Source of the DNA: Arthrobacter crystallopoietes
Lineage (GTDB): Bacteria > Actinomycetota > Actinomycetes > Actinomycetales > Micrococcaceae
NCBI RefSeq assembly: GCF_017603825.1
Contig: NZ_CP072014.1
Location: forward strand, 1,426,001 to 1,490,000
Length of the DNA: 64,000 nt
Direction: 5' to 3'
Shown here piece after piece: positions 42,051 to 51,559 of this stretch. The notes beneath the pieces were generated by a model. The model ran no database searches. It was not told the DNA's origin and saw only the letters and a list, made by a program, of their open reading frames with translations. How positions within the stretch are numbered: the stretch's first letter is position 1; each line of letters begins with the position of its first letter. The position numbers and the translations under genes were made by a program.

Positions 42051-44612
42051 CTACCGCTTGCCGTGCGCTTTGTCCCGCGCGGTCGGCAGGTCCAAGCCGA
42101 CGACGATCGGGTCGTGGTCGCTGGCCCGGAACATGTCCGGGGCGTAGAAATCGGTCACGTTGTAGTTGTGCCGGCTGTATTCCAACGCGATCGATTCGAC
42201 CGAGTTAATGTTCCAGATGTCCGCGCCTTCCACCACGGCGTCGGCCGCGGGCGAAGCGAAGATGTAGTCCAGCGAGCCCACCATGCCGTCGAAGTTGTAG
42301 CTGTGCTCGCCGGTCTTGCCGCCTTGGTCGATGTAGCCGGCCTCCGTCAGGACGCGGATCGGATCTTCCTGCGCATAGGAGTTGAAATCACCGGTGAGGT
42401 AGACCTTCTCCGTGCTGGACCGCTCCTGCATCGACTCGGCGAAGTCCACCAGGGATGCCGCCTGCTCGGTGCGCGCTGCGTTCCACGCACCCTGGCCGTG
42501 GTCCGCGTTTTCGCCCGAGGACGGAGCCGAGCCCTTGGACTTGAAGTGGTTGGCAACCACAATGAACTTCGTGTCCGCGCCGCCATGCTTGACCTTGAAG
42601 GTCTGAGCGAGCGGCTTGCGGGCGTTGGCAAAGGCATCGGTGTCGTTGTGGATGACGGAATCGCCGATTGTCTGCACGGCGTCCTTCTTGTAAATGAAGG
42701 CCGTGCGGATGAAGTCCTCGTCCTCTAGCTCAGGCAGCTCTTCCGGCGAACGGACGTAGTCCCATGCTGCATCTTCGCCGGCGGCGGCGAGGCCCTCGTT
42801 CAGGGCGGCGGTCAGCGTGGCCAGGGCGTCGTCGCGGTCCTTGCCGAACTGTGCGGAGTTCTCGATCTCCTCCAGGGCGACGACGTCGGCGTCCAGGGCG
42901 TTGATCGCGGCGACGATCTTGGCCTCCTGCCGTTCCATGTTCTCGGCGTCGTAAGCGCCGCGCGCATCGCAGTTCCGGGCGGTGACCGGGTTGCCGTCCC
43001 GGTCCGTGTAGGCCTTGCAACCGTCCAGCTGGTCGCCGGTGGTGGTGAAGTAGTTCAGCACGTTGAAGGAGGCGATCTTGACGTTGCCGCCTACGTCCTC
43101 CGGCGTTTAGGTGCGGGTATTGGAGAACGACGCCGGCTGGACCGTTTCGCTGTTGGCTGCGGTCAGTTGGGTCAGCGGCTGGAAACGCCACAGGCCGAAC
43201 CGGTAGTCCAACACCACGTTCGTGTCGAAGGACGCCGGTGAGCCCACCCGGACAGGGGTCTCCGGGGTCAGATACGGCAGCGGGATGTCCTTGTTGGCGT
43301 CGGAGCCCAGGTAGTTGGTGCTGGCACCGTCGTCCAGGGTCACGGAATGCGCGGCATTCTTCTCCGTTTCAGCCCAGAACTCGTCCGAGCCGTAGGCGCC
43401 GACGGCGGTGGGCTGGACCAGCGGCTGGTCGCCGGCGGCCAGGCCGATCTCGCCGTACTGGTTCAGCGAGTAGTTGTCCGTCACGGTGAAGCTGCCCTGC
43501 GGGTCGAGCAGCATGCCTTCGAACTTCTCCCGCTCGCCGTCGCTGGCGGGCCACTCGATGGCGGCAGGCTTCACCTGCTCAGCCGGTTCGTCCAGCAGGA
43601 CCAGCCCGTCCTCTTCAACGGTCAGTTCGGTCAGCCCGTAGTATTCGCTGACCCCGCCGGTGACCTCGACGTGGTCACCAAGGGCAACCTCGTCCACCGT
43701 GGCGGAGGAGAAGACGAAGATACCGTGGGAGGCCGCATGGCCTTCTGCTATGTCGCCGCCGGTACCCGGCGTCTGGATGTAGTAGCCGTTGAACCCGCCC
43801 TCCGGGTACACCGCCGTCACTATGCCGCGGGTTGTCACGTTCTTCCCAGCCAGGGGCGAGACGTCCGACGTGCCCTGGATTTCGGCGATGGTCCGTTCCT
43901 CGGCCGGCTCGGGCTCGGGCTGGGGCTCGGCGCCGGTTCCGCCGGAATTGGTCGGCGTGACCTGGTCGCTCAACGTGAAGTCGGCGGAGTTGTCGTTGGT
44001 GTCCACGCCACCGGTGCGGTTCATCGAGAGCGGGTTGGCGGTCCCGCCAGGCGATCGCGCGGCCGCGGTCTCGAAGGTGTTCGAGCTGCCGTAGCCCAGT
44101 AGATCCAGTACCCGCGTGTCATCGGTCACCGAACCGGTAGCCAGCCCGTCCAAGGTTCCCGGCTGGTCGGCCAGCACAATGGTGCCGGACGCACCGGCCG
44201 GATTCAGCGCGCCGCTGCTGATGTCCGGCTCCGGCAGAGCAACACCGTTATCGGCGTTGCTGCCGCCCTCGACGAGGAAGTAGCCGTTGGCCGGAATCGT
44301 GCCGCGCAACGGCACCACGCCGTTCGGATTCTTGATGCCTGTGGCCGAGCGGTACTGCAGGGACATGCCGTCCAAGGTGACGGGGGAGTCCGTTGTGTTG
44401 AACAGCTCAACGAACTTATGGGTGTAGGGCGCATTGCGGCTTCCGCCGTTGACATACGCCTCATTGATAACGACGGCGGTGTCCGCCGGTTCCGCCGCGC
44501 TCGCCGGGAGTGCCAACAACGCGGCCAGCGGCGTCGCGGCGAACAGGCCTGCGGCGACCGCCGCACCCAGCACCGATCTGCCTGTCGCGGTCTTACCTGA
44601 CTTGGAGGTCAT
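42051..44612 (-). pseudogene. ExeM/NucH-family secreted nuclease, split by an in-frame stop
   Basis: One continuous frame of 854 codons interrupted by TAA at 43107-43109. N-terminal part (501 aa): signal peptide to about residue 40 (ALPASAAEP), a lamin-tail domain (VVINEAYVNGGS, FVELFNT) and an OB-like domain. After the stop, the frame resumes at once with TPEDVGG and the endonuclease/exonuclease/phosphatase domain: ASFNVLNYF, LEEIEN, TGDFNSY and SDHDPIVVG. All catalytic residues are intact. A GTG at 43061 could restart translation but has no ribosome binding site and would lack a signal peptide. The family degrades extracellular DNA for phosphate. It lies downstream of the nucleotidase gene. 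Confidence 0.8.
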
Positions 44613-44666
44613 TGTTCTCTTCCTCTTGGTTGGGGGTCAAGGATGGGCAGGTCTTCGGGCACAAGA

Positions 44667-44700
44667 GTGAGGGTTTCCTTCCGCAGAAGAAAACCCTCAC
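44667..44700 (-). terminator. Hairpin between nucleotidase and nuclease genes
   Basis: GTGAGGGTTT and AAACCCTCAC form a perfect 10-bp stem around 14 nt. There is no U tract on the minus strand, so partial termination or mRNA protection is as likely as full termination. Confidence 0.5.
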
Positions 44701-44710
44701 TGGCGTGGTG

Positions 44711-47248
44711 TTAGTGCTCGGCGGAATCCGCCGGGCCGCGTCTGCGGGCCGCAATTACGGCGGCGGTTCCGCCGGCAAGCAGCACCAGCGCGCCGATTCC
44801 GAGCGGCAGGACGCCACTGACACCCGTGTAGGCGAGAGCGCCGCCGTCGTTGTTCGGACCGGTTGCAACGCCGGGCAGGTCGTCGGCATTGTCATCGGCC
44901 CGATCACCGGGTTGGTCATTGCCGGCATCATCGCCGTTTTGGCCGCGGCCGTCATCGGCGGGAAGTTCAGCCACCGGGACCTCGATCGGCAGCCGCACCA
45001 GCGTGCCGGACTCGGATGCGGTGAGCGTAAAGACGCCCCCGCTCAGCTCGTCCGGAACGGTGAAGGAGACAGTTGCGGCCCCGTTAATCACGTCGAAAGT
45101 GCCCAGCGTGGTGGGCAGCGCTGCGGCCGGAACGGAGCGGGCAAAGGCGCTGGCGCCGCTGTCGGCCGGTTCGTAGCGCAGGGTCAGCTCGGTGTTGACC
45201 GGAGCGCCCAGCGAGGTCAGGTCCAGCTTGGAGACCTCGAAGGACACCTGCTGGCCCGGCTCAACCGTGGCGGGCGCACCCGTCAGGGCCACCGCGCGGC
45301 GGTCGAAGGACGGGGACAGCGGGCTGTCCTGCTCCAGGTAGGCGATCCACGCGTCACGGTCGATCAGACCGGAATCCCGGGTATCGGTGCCATCGTTGAA
45401 GACGTGGAAGTTGTCTCCGCCCTGCGCCAGGAAGCTGAACGTGCCGATCCGGTACTCGCGGGCTTCGTCCAACTGCTCGCCGTTGATCCACACGCCGGTG
45501 ATGTGGTTGCCCTGTTCGGCGTCCGGATCGTAGGTGTAGTTGACGTTGTCCGAAAGGCCGAGGTTCAGGAACGGACGGCTGGGCACATTGCCGTCCGCAT
45601 CCAGCTGCCACTGCTGCTCCAGCAGCGTCTTGAACTGGGCGCCAGTGAGCGTGGTGGTCCATAGATTGTTTACGAACGGCAGCACCGCGTTGGCCTCGGC
45701 GAACGTGATGGTTCCGTCAGGCGCGTAATAGAGCTCGGAGCGCAGGCCGCCGGGATTGACTACACCGATCTCGGCGCCGCCCAGTCCCTCGGCGGAGAGT
45801 GTTTCCACCAGCGAGTCCGCCACCAGGTTGCCCAGCGAGGATTCGGAGGCGCGGTCGTCGCGCTCAGGCAGCGTATCCTCGTCCTCGCCGTCGGGCGTGA
45901 AGGCCGTGGTGATATCGCCCGTCACGGAGCCGACCTGCCGTGCCCCCACCACTTCGGCTTCGGCCAGGGCGGCGTCGACGATCCTCCGGACTTCGGCTAC
46001 CCGGGGGTACTTCTTCGCCAGCTCGTCATCGAGGGCCTTGTTCAGCTCATCCGCGTTCGCAGCGTCCTGGTCCGGGATCGCCACTCGGGGTACAAGGGCC
46101 ATCTCGTAGCTCGTAACATCGAAGGTCGCCTCGCCGTTATCCTCGCCCTCGGTGACACTGAGCTGGATCTGGCCGATGTTCCCGCCGTACTGCCCGGTCT
46201 GGACGATCGGCCGTGTTTCGCCGGTGGCACCCGGTACCGGAGCGTCGAAGGTGTAGGCCTGATGCGTGTGCCCGGTGAAGATCGCGTCCACCTCGGCGGA
46301 GGTCTCGTTGGCGATGCGTGCGAAGACGGCGCTGCCCAGCGCAGCGTCCAGGCTCGCACCGGTGGCGGCGCCCTCATGGTACGACGCCAGGATGATGTCT
46401 GCTTCGTCGCCGGTACCGTCTGTCAGCTCGGCAGTAACACGGTTGACAGCTGCAACCGGATCGCCGAAGTCCAGCGTGGAAATGCCGCCGGGACTGACCA
46501 GCGTCGAGGTTTCCTGCGTGACCACACCGATGACGCCAACCGTCAGTCCCGCCACCTCGACCAGGGCGTATTCCTGCAGCGCGGGAGTCATGGTGCCCTG
46601 CGTATACACGTTGGCGCCAAGCTGCGGGTAGCTGGAGTTGGCGGAAACCCGCCCGTTCAAGTCTGCGAAGCCTTTGTCGAATTCATGATTGCCGACGGCG
46701 GTGGTCGCCAATTCCAGCGCGTTCAGGACTTCGATGGTCGGCTGGTCGTCCTGGGAAGCCGAGGCGAACAGGGAAGCCCCGATGTTGTCGCCGGCCGAAG
46801 TGAAGAGCGTGCCATCCGGGTTCTGCTCCCGCAGCTGTTCGACGGTGCCGGCAAACTTCACCGTGTTGTCGTCGATGCGGCCGTGGAAGTCGTTGATGCC
46901 CAGCAGGTTCAGCTCGTAGGTGTCGCCGACGTCCTGAGTTTCAACCGGTTGGTCTTCAGCGGGCGCTTCCACAGGCGCCTGTGCAGGTCCGCTTGCGGGG
47001 GCTTCCGCAGCAGGTTCGGAAGTGCCGGAGTCCTCCAGATCGGCGCCCTCTTCCGGTCCGGTTGCCGGAGTGGTCGCCGGCGCGGTCTCGGTGCCGGATT
47101 GCCCGGTCACCACAGGCGACGAGGCCGTGGTCGGTTCCGGGTCGGATTCATTTGCCACGGCGGGCAGGACTGCGAAGGGAACGGCCAGCAGGCCGATCGA
47201 CAATGCAGCGCCCAGCGTGGCCTTCATAGATGAAGCAGCCTTTGGCAC
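44711..47248 (-). CDS. UshA-like 5'-nucleotidase/metallophosphatase, cell-wall anchored
   Basis: 845 aa. Signal peptide (LSIGLLAVPFAVLPAVANE), a Pro/Glu/Thr-rich linker, then a two-metal calcineurin-like phosphatase domain (GINDFHGRIDD, GNHEFDKG, TGHTHQAY), a 5'-nucleotidase C-terminal domain (NPGGLRSELYY, LAQGGDNFHVF), an Ig-like segment, and a C-terminal LAYTG (about 805-809) with membrane helix and RRRG tail. LAXTG is the class E sortase signal, so the protein should be linked to peptidoglycan. It releases phosphate from nucleotides. The GTG at 47248 is chosen for GGAG 5 nt upstream; an ATG at 47227 is the alternative. Not TG-leaderless. Confidence 0.88.
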   Translation of the reverse strand: MPKAASSMKATLGAALSIGLLAVPFAVLPAVANESDPEPTTASSPVVTGQSGTETAPATTPATGPEEGADLEDSGTSEPAAEAPASGPAQAPVEAPAEDQPVETQDVGDTYELNLLGINDFHGRIDDNTVKFAGTVEQLREQNPDGTLFTSAGDNIGASLFASASQDDQPTIEVLNALELATTAVGNHEFDKGFADLNGRVSANSSYPQLGANVYTQGTMTPALQEYALVEVAGLTVGVIGVVTQETSTLVSPGGISTLDFGDPVAAVNRVTAELTDGTGDEADIILASYHEGAATGASLDAALGSAVFARIANETSAEVDAIFTGHTHQAYTFDAPVPGATGETRPIVQTGQYGGNIGQIQLSVTEGEDNGEATFDVTSYEMALVPRVAIPDQDAANADELNKALDDELAKKYPRVAEVRRIVDAALAEAEVVGARQVGSVTGDITTAFTPDGEDEDTLPERDDRASESSLGNLVADSLVETLSAEGLGGAEIGVVNPGGLRSELYYAPDGTITFAEANAVLPFVNNLWTTTLTGAQFKTLLEQQWQLDADGNVPSRPFLNLGLSDNVNYTYDPDAEQGNHITGVWINGEQLDEAREYRIGTFSFLAQGGDNFHVFNDGTDTRDSGLIDRDAWIAYLEQDSPLSPSFDRRAVALTGAPATVEPGQQVSFEVSKLDLTSLGAPVNTELTLRYEPADSGASAFARSVPAAALPTTLGTFDVINGAATVSFTVPDELSGGVFTLTASESGTLVRLPIEVPVAELPADDGRGQNGDDAGNDQPGDRADDNADDLPGVATGPNNDGGALAYTGVSGVLPLGIGALVLLAGGTAAVIAARRRGPADSAEH

Positions 47249-47330
47249 GGTATCTCCAGTTTCGGTTCCCCATAAAGGTGTGCCGGAGGACGGCACCCAA
47301 GGCGAGCCGGTCCGGCAGCAAGGCAGTGAT

Positions 47331-47346
47331 GGTGTGCGAGCACACC
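47331..47346. promoter_or_regulatory. 16-bp dyad in the nucleotidase leader
   Basis: GGTGTGC-GA-GCACACC is a perfect 7-bp inverted repeat with 2-nt spacer, about 85-100 nt before the start codon. Operator-like; no known regulator assigned. Confidence 0.4.
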
Positions 47347-47366
47347 TGACCATCCCAGCCCAGCAG

Positions 47367-47384
47367 GATGAACGAGAGGTTACC
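47367..47384 (-). promoter_or_regulatory. PHO-box-like pair upstream of the nucleotidase gene
   Basis: On the minus strand GGTAACC-N4-GTTCATC has two units in the 11-nt register used by PhoP/RegX3-type regulators. The second unit matches GTTCAYC fully, the first at 5 of 7 positions. Confidence 0.4.
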
Positions 47385-47499
47385 GCGCGGGTAGTACCAA
47401 GGGAATAGTTCTGTGAAAGAAGGGCTTCGGAACTTCCGTGTCGCTCGGGAAGTCTTGACAAAAGTCGCAGCCCGCGGAACAGTGTCGGCGCTTAAATAG

Positions 47500-47529
47500 C
47501 TCAAGGGCCCCGGAACCGGGGCCCTTGAG
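47500..47529 (-). terminator. Hairpin terminator after tRNA-Ser(TGA)
   Basis: CTCAAGGGCCCCGG pairs with CCGGGGCCCTTGAG around AA, a perfect 14-bp stem. On the minus strand CTATTTAAG follows. Confidence 0.85.
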
Positions 47530-47539
47530 TAACAGGGAG

Positions 47540-47627
47540 CGGAAGGTATGGGATTTGAACCCATGAGACGGGGTTACCGCCTACTGGTTTTCAAGACCAG
47601 CTCCTTCGGCCGCTCGGACAACCTTCC
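47540..47627 (-). tRNA. tRNA-Ser (anticodon TGA)
   Basis: 88-nt minus-strand class II tRNA: acceptor GGAAGGT/ACCTTCC, anticodon stem CTGGT/ACCAG with loop CTTGAAA (anticodon TGA, reads UCA and others), long variable arm, T arm GGTTCAAATCC. CCA is not encoded. Confidence 0.95.
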
Positions 47628-47704
47628 CTGCCTAGTAGTGTGTCACGGAGGGGCCGGAGATATCAAAACTCCGGCCGGTTTTCGGCGTGCACCAGGAGGC
47701 GTGA

Positions 47705-48691
47705 ATGAAGGCGGTTTTTTACGAAGGCACAGGCGGTCCCGAGGTCATCGAGGTCCGTGAGGTCCAGCCGCCGGTGCCCAAGCCGGGCGAGGTGATTGTC
47801 GACGTCGTTGCCGCCGGTTTGAACCGCGCGGACGTGCAGCAGCGCCGCGGAGTCTACCCGCCGCCGCCCGGCGCCTCGGACATTCCCGGCCTGGAAGTTT
47901 CCGGCCGCATCGCTGCGCTCGGTGACGACGTCAACGGTTGGCAGGTCGGCGACGAGGTCTGTGCCTTGCTGGCCGGCGGCGGTTATGCGGAGCAGGTTGC
48001 GGTGCCTGCAGGCCAACTCATGACCGTGCCCGAAGGGGTGGACCTGGTCACCGCCGCGGCGCTGCCGGAAGTGACGGCCACCATCTTCTCCAATCTCTTT
48101 ATGGCGGCCGGGGTGCAGGCGGGCGAAAGCGTGCTCATCCACGGCGGCGGCGGCGGCATCGGCACGATGGCGGTCCAGATGGTCCGCGCGTTCGGTGGCC
48201 TGCCCATGGTGACTGCCGGCTCCCAGGCCAAGCTCGACGTCGTACGTCCCCTGGGTGCCCAGGTCCTGATCAACTACAAGGAAGAGGACTTTGTCGCCAG
48301 GGTCATGGAAGCCACCGGTGGCCGCGGCGCTGACGTGATCCTCGACGTCGTCGGGGCGAAATACCTGCAACGCAACCTGGATGCCCTGGCCACCTCCGGC
48401 CGGCTGGTCGTCATCGGGCTGCAGGGCGGCGCCAAGGCGGAACTGAACCTCGGACAGCTGATGTCCAAGCGCGCCGCCGTCATAGGAACCACACTCCGTT
48501 CGCGGCCGGTGGAGGAGAAGTCCGCGATTGTGCGGGCGGTCATGACCCATGTCTGGCCGCTGGTCGCCTCAGGGGATATCGCCGCGCAGGTGGGCCGGAC
48601 CTATCCGCTGGATTCGGCCGCCGAGGCGCACGAGTATTTCGATTCGGGCGAGCACATCGGCAAGATCCTGCTCACCACCGCGGCCGACTAG
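47705..48691 (+). CDS. NAD(P)H-quinone oxidoreductase, zinc-independent MDR type
   Basis: 328 aa medium-chain dehydrogenase/reductase of the zeta-crystallin/PIG3 type. GroES-like N-terminal domain with AAGLNRADVQQRRG, then a Rossmann domain with HGGGGGIGTMAVQM that binds NADPH. No structural or catalytic zinc cysteines are present. It reduces quinones or enone aldehydes. AGGAGGCGTGA precedes the ATG as ribosome binding site. Confidence 0.88.
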   Translation: MKAVFYEGTGGPEVIEVREVQPPVPKPGEVIVDVVAAGLNRADVQQRRGVYPPPPGASDIPGLEVSGRIAALGDDVNGWQVGDEVCALLAGGGYAEQVAVPAGQLMTVPEGVDLVTAAALPEVTATIFSNLFMAAGVQAGESVLIHGGGGGIGTMAVQMVRAFGGLPMVTAGSQAKLDVVRPLGAQVLINYKEEDFVARVMEATGGRGADVILDVVGAKYLQRNLDALATSGRLVVIGLQGGAKAELNLGQLMSKRAAVIGTTLRSRPVEEKSAIVRAVMTHVWPLVASGDIAAQVGRTYPLDSAAEAHEYFDSGEHIGKILLTTAAD

Positions 48692-48786
48692 CGCCGCCTG
48701 GCAAGGGGGAAACCCGGCGGACCCCCGCAGCGGAGGGCCGCTGGGCGCATACTCCAGCCTGCTCGGCTATTGGGAGTCCGAATCCC

Positions 48787-48802
48787 TGTGACTTGATGCA
48801 CG
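48787..48802. promoter_or_regulatory. Crp/GlxR-like half-matched site before cstA
   Basis: TGTGACTTGATGCACG has the full left half TGTGA and CAC of the right half of the TGTGA-N6-TCACA consensus. It lies about 63-78 nt before the cstA start. cstA is a Crp target in E. coli; activity here is a guess. Confidence 0.35.
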
Positions 48803-48864
48803 TGGCTGTTAGATTGCTGATAAGTACGCTTTTTATCCGCCGTGCGTCTCAACAGGGAGCAATG

Positions 48865-51156
48865 ATGAGCCATACACCAACAGCAGGATCCGCGCCGGAT
48901 CCGGACCGTGACTCAGATGTCCTGGTCCAGGATCCGAACCTTCCGCCGGTAGCCCTCGACCCGGAAATCGCCGCCGCCGAGGAGCGCCGGTGGCCGCCGC
49001 TGAAGATCGCCATCTGGATAGCCATCGCGCTGCTGGGCGGCGTGGCCTGGACGATGCTCGCCTTTGTGCGGGGCGAAACCGTCAACGCTATCTGGTTCGT
49101 CTTTGCCGCGGTCTGCACCTACCTGATCTTCTACCGCTTCTATTCGAAGTTCATCGAGAACAAGATCACCAGGCCCAACGACAAGCGGGCCACGCCAGCG
49201 GAGTACAAAGCAGACGGCAAAGACTATGTGGTCACGGACCGGCGGGTGCTGTACGGGCACCACTTCGCGGCGATCGCCGGGGCCGGGCCGCTGGTCGGTC
49301 CCATCCTGGCCGCCCAGATGGGCTACCTGCCGGGTACCATCTGGATTATCATCGGCGTGATTCTGGCCGGTGCGGTGCAGGACTACCTGGTGCTGTTCTT
49401 CTCGATGCGCCGCGGCGGACGCTCGCTGGGCCAGATGGCCCGCGAGGAGCTCGGCCTGATCGGCGGCACCGCCGCCCTGATCGCCACGCTGGCCATCATG
49501 ATCATCATCGTCGCCATCCTGGCCCTCGTGGTGGTCAACGCGCTGGGCGAATCCCCGTGGGGCGTCTTCTCGGTCTCCATGACCATCCCGATCGCCATTT
49601 TCATGGGCATCTACCTGCGGTTCATCCGCCCCGGTAAAGTCAGCGAAATCTCGATCATCGGCTTCGTGCTGCTGATCGCCGCGATCATCGGCGGCGGCAT
49701 GATCGCCGAAACCGACTGGGGCGTGGCCGTCTTCACGCTGGACCGCATCACCATCGCCTGGGGCATCATCATCTACGGCTTCATCGCCGCGGTGCTGCCG
49801 GTGTGGCTGCTGCTGGCCCCGCGCGACTACCTCTCCACCTTCATGAAGATCGGGACCATCGTCATGCTGGCCGTAGCCATCGTGCTGGTGCGTCCGGAAA
49901 TCAACATCCCTGCCATCAGCGAGTTTGCCGGCCGGACCGATGGGCCGGTAGTACCCGGCTCCCTGTGGCCGTTCCTGTTCGTGACCATTGCCTGCGGCGC
50001 CCTCTCCGGTTTCCACGCGCTGATTTCTTCGGGCACCACGCCGAAGATGGTCCACAAGGAGAAGCAGACCCGGTTCATCGGGTACGGCGGCATGCTGATG
50101 GAGTCCTTCGTGGCCATCATGGCCCTGGTCGCCGCGATCTCCATTGACCGCGGCATCTATTTCGCGATGAACTCCTCGGCCGCCGCAACCGGCGGCACCG
50201 TGGAGGGTGCGGTAGCCTTCGTCAACGGCCTGGGCCTGGCCGGGGTGAACCTGACCCCGGACATGCTGACCCAGCTGGCAGCCAACGTCGGCGAGGAGTC
50301 GGTGGTCTCACGAACAGGCGGCGCCCCGACCCTCGCCGTCGGCCTCGCCCAGATCATGCAAAGCCTGATCGGCGGGGTGGGTCTGATGGCCTTCTGGTAC
50401 CACTTCGCCATCATGTTCGAAGCGCTGTTCATCCTCACCGCCGTCGACGCCGGAACCCGCGTGGCCCGCTTCATGCTGCAGGACACCATCGGCAACTTCG
50501 CTCCCAAGTTCAAGGACATGTCCTGGCGCCCCGGGGTCTGGATCTGTACGGCGATCATGGTGGCCGGCTGGGGGTACATCCTGATACTCGGGGTGACGGA
50601 TCCGTTGGGCGGCATCAACACGTTCTTCCCGCTCTTCGGCATCGCCAACCAGCTGCTCGCGGCGATCGCGCTCGCGGTCTGCATGGCCATCGCGGCCAAG
50701 AAGGGCGTATTCAAGTACCTGTGGATCATCGCCCTCCCGCTGGCCTTCGCCGCAGTGATCACCATCTGGGCGTCGATCCTGAAGATCTTCTCGCCGGACG
50801 TACGGGTGGGATACTGGGCCAACCACTTCGCGCACCAGGAAGCGCTGGCCAACGGCGAGACCAGCCTGGGCAACGCAGGGTCGGTCGAAGCGATGGAGGC
50901 CGTCGTCCGGAACACCTGGGTCCAGGGCACGCTGTCCATCGTGTTCGTGGTGCTGACCATTATTGTCATCGCCACCGCTATCATCGCCACCGTCAAGTCC
51001 TGGCAGCGCGGCGGCGAAAAGTCGCATGAGGACCCGGCCGTCGTCTCGGCCACCTACGCGCCGGCCGGATTCATCGCCACAACACCGGAGCGCGAATTGC
51101 AGAAGCGTTGGGACGAACTGCCCCAGGACAAGCGGCTGGCGCGGTCGAAGCACTGA
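48865..51156 (+). CDS. cstA: Carbon starvation protein CstA, pyruvate/peptide transporter
   Basis: 763 aa with about sixteen membrane helices and a hydrophilic N-terminal tail of about 45 residues. The family signature GHHFAAIAGAGPLVGP and the later FHALISSGTTPKM are present. Relatives import pyruvate or peptides under carbon limitation. Two ATGs are adjacent (48862, 48865); the second gives a better 5-nt spacing to AGGGAG. The stop overlaps the ybdD start as TGATG, so the two are co-translated. Confidence 0.92.
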   Translation: MSHTPTAGSAPDPDRDSDVLVQDPNLPPVALDPEIAAAEERRWPPLKIAIWIAIALLGGVAWTMLAFVRGETVNAIWFVFAAVCTYLIFYRFYSKFIENKITRPNDKRATPAEYKADGKDYVVTDRRVLYGHHFAAIAGAGPLVGPILAAQMGYLPGTIWIIIGVILAGAVQDYLVLFFSMRRGGRSLGQMAREELGLIGGTAALIATLAIMIIIVAILALVVVNALGESPWGVFSVSMTIPIAIFMGIYLRFIRPGKVSEISIIGFVLLIAAIIGGGMIAETDWGVAVFTLDRITIAWGIIIYGFIAAVLPVWLLLAPRDYLSTFMKIGTIVMLAVAIVLVRPEINIPAISEFAGRTDGPVVPGSLWPFLFVTIACGALSGFHALISSGTTPKMVHKEKQTRFIGYGGMLMESFVAIMALVAAISIDRGIYFAMNSSAAATGGTVEGAVAFVNGLGLAGVNLTPDMLTQLAANVGEESVVSRTGGAPTLAVGLAQIMQSLIGGVGLMAFWYHFAIMFEALFILTAVDAGTRVARFMLQDTIGNFAPKFKDMSWRPGVWICTAIMVAGWGYILILGVTDPLGGINTFFPLFGIANQLLAAIALAVCMAIAAKKGVFKYLWIIALPLAFAAVITIWASILKIFSPDVRVGYWANHFAHQEALANGETSLGNAGSVEAMEAVVRNTWVQGTLSIVFVVLTIIVIATAIIATVKSWQRGGEKSHEDPAVVSATYAPAGFIATTPERELQKRWDELPQDKRLARSKH

Positions 51157-51383
51157 TGACCATGTCTTCGAACAAGGCACTCAACCAGGCCGCCGGCAAA
51201 GCACACGCCGGCTGGAAGGGCTTCGTCTGGTACTTCAAGTCCCTGATGGGCGAGAACGCCTACCAGTCGTATCTTGACCACCACGCGCGGACCCACACCG
51301 GTACCCCGCCCATGACCGAGCGCGAGTTCTGGCGGGACAAGACGGACCGCCAGGACCGCAATCCGGAAGGCCGCTGCTGCTAG
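51156..51383 (+). CDS. YbdD/YjiX-family small partner of CstA
   Basis: 75 aa. Family motif KGFVWYFKSLMGENAYQSYLDHH is split by hydrophobic and charged parts, and PMTEREFWRDKTDRQDRNPEGRCC ends in the conserved double cysteine. YbdD/YjiX proteins are needed by their CstA/BtsT partner for transport. The ATG overlaps the cstA stop by one base. It is followed by a hairpin. Confidence 0.9.
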   Translation: MTMSSNKALNQAAGKAHAGWKGFVWYFKSLMGENAYQSYLDHHARTHTGTPPMTEREFWRDKTDRQDRNPEGRCC

Positions 51384-51407
51384 CGGCTTACAGCTGAATA
51401 ACGACGG

Positions 51408-51453
51408 CGGCACCCGCCTCGAGCTCCTCACGGAGGCTTCGGGGCGGGTGCCG
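51408..51453 (+). terminator. Hairpin terminator after cstA-ybdD
   Basis: CGGCACCCGCC (51408-51418) pairs with GGCGGGTGCCG (51443-51453), with an inner CTCC/GGAG stem. A weak GTTTGTG follows. Confidence 0.7.
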
Positions 51454-51559
51454 GTTTGTGACGGTTTGTACTCCGGCGGAGTTTCCGGCGATCGTGAGGC
51501 GGGGGCGATTGTGTGGGAGCAAAGCTGGATTTAGCTTCGGCCTCTGGCAAGATGAAACC

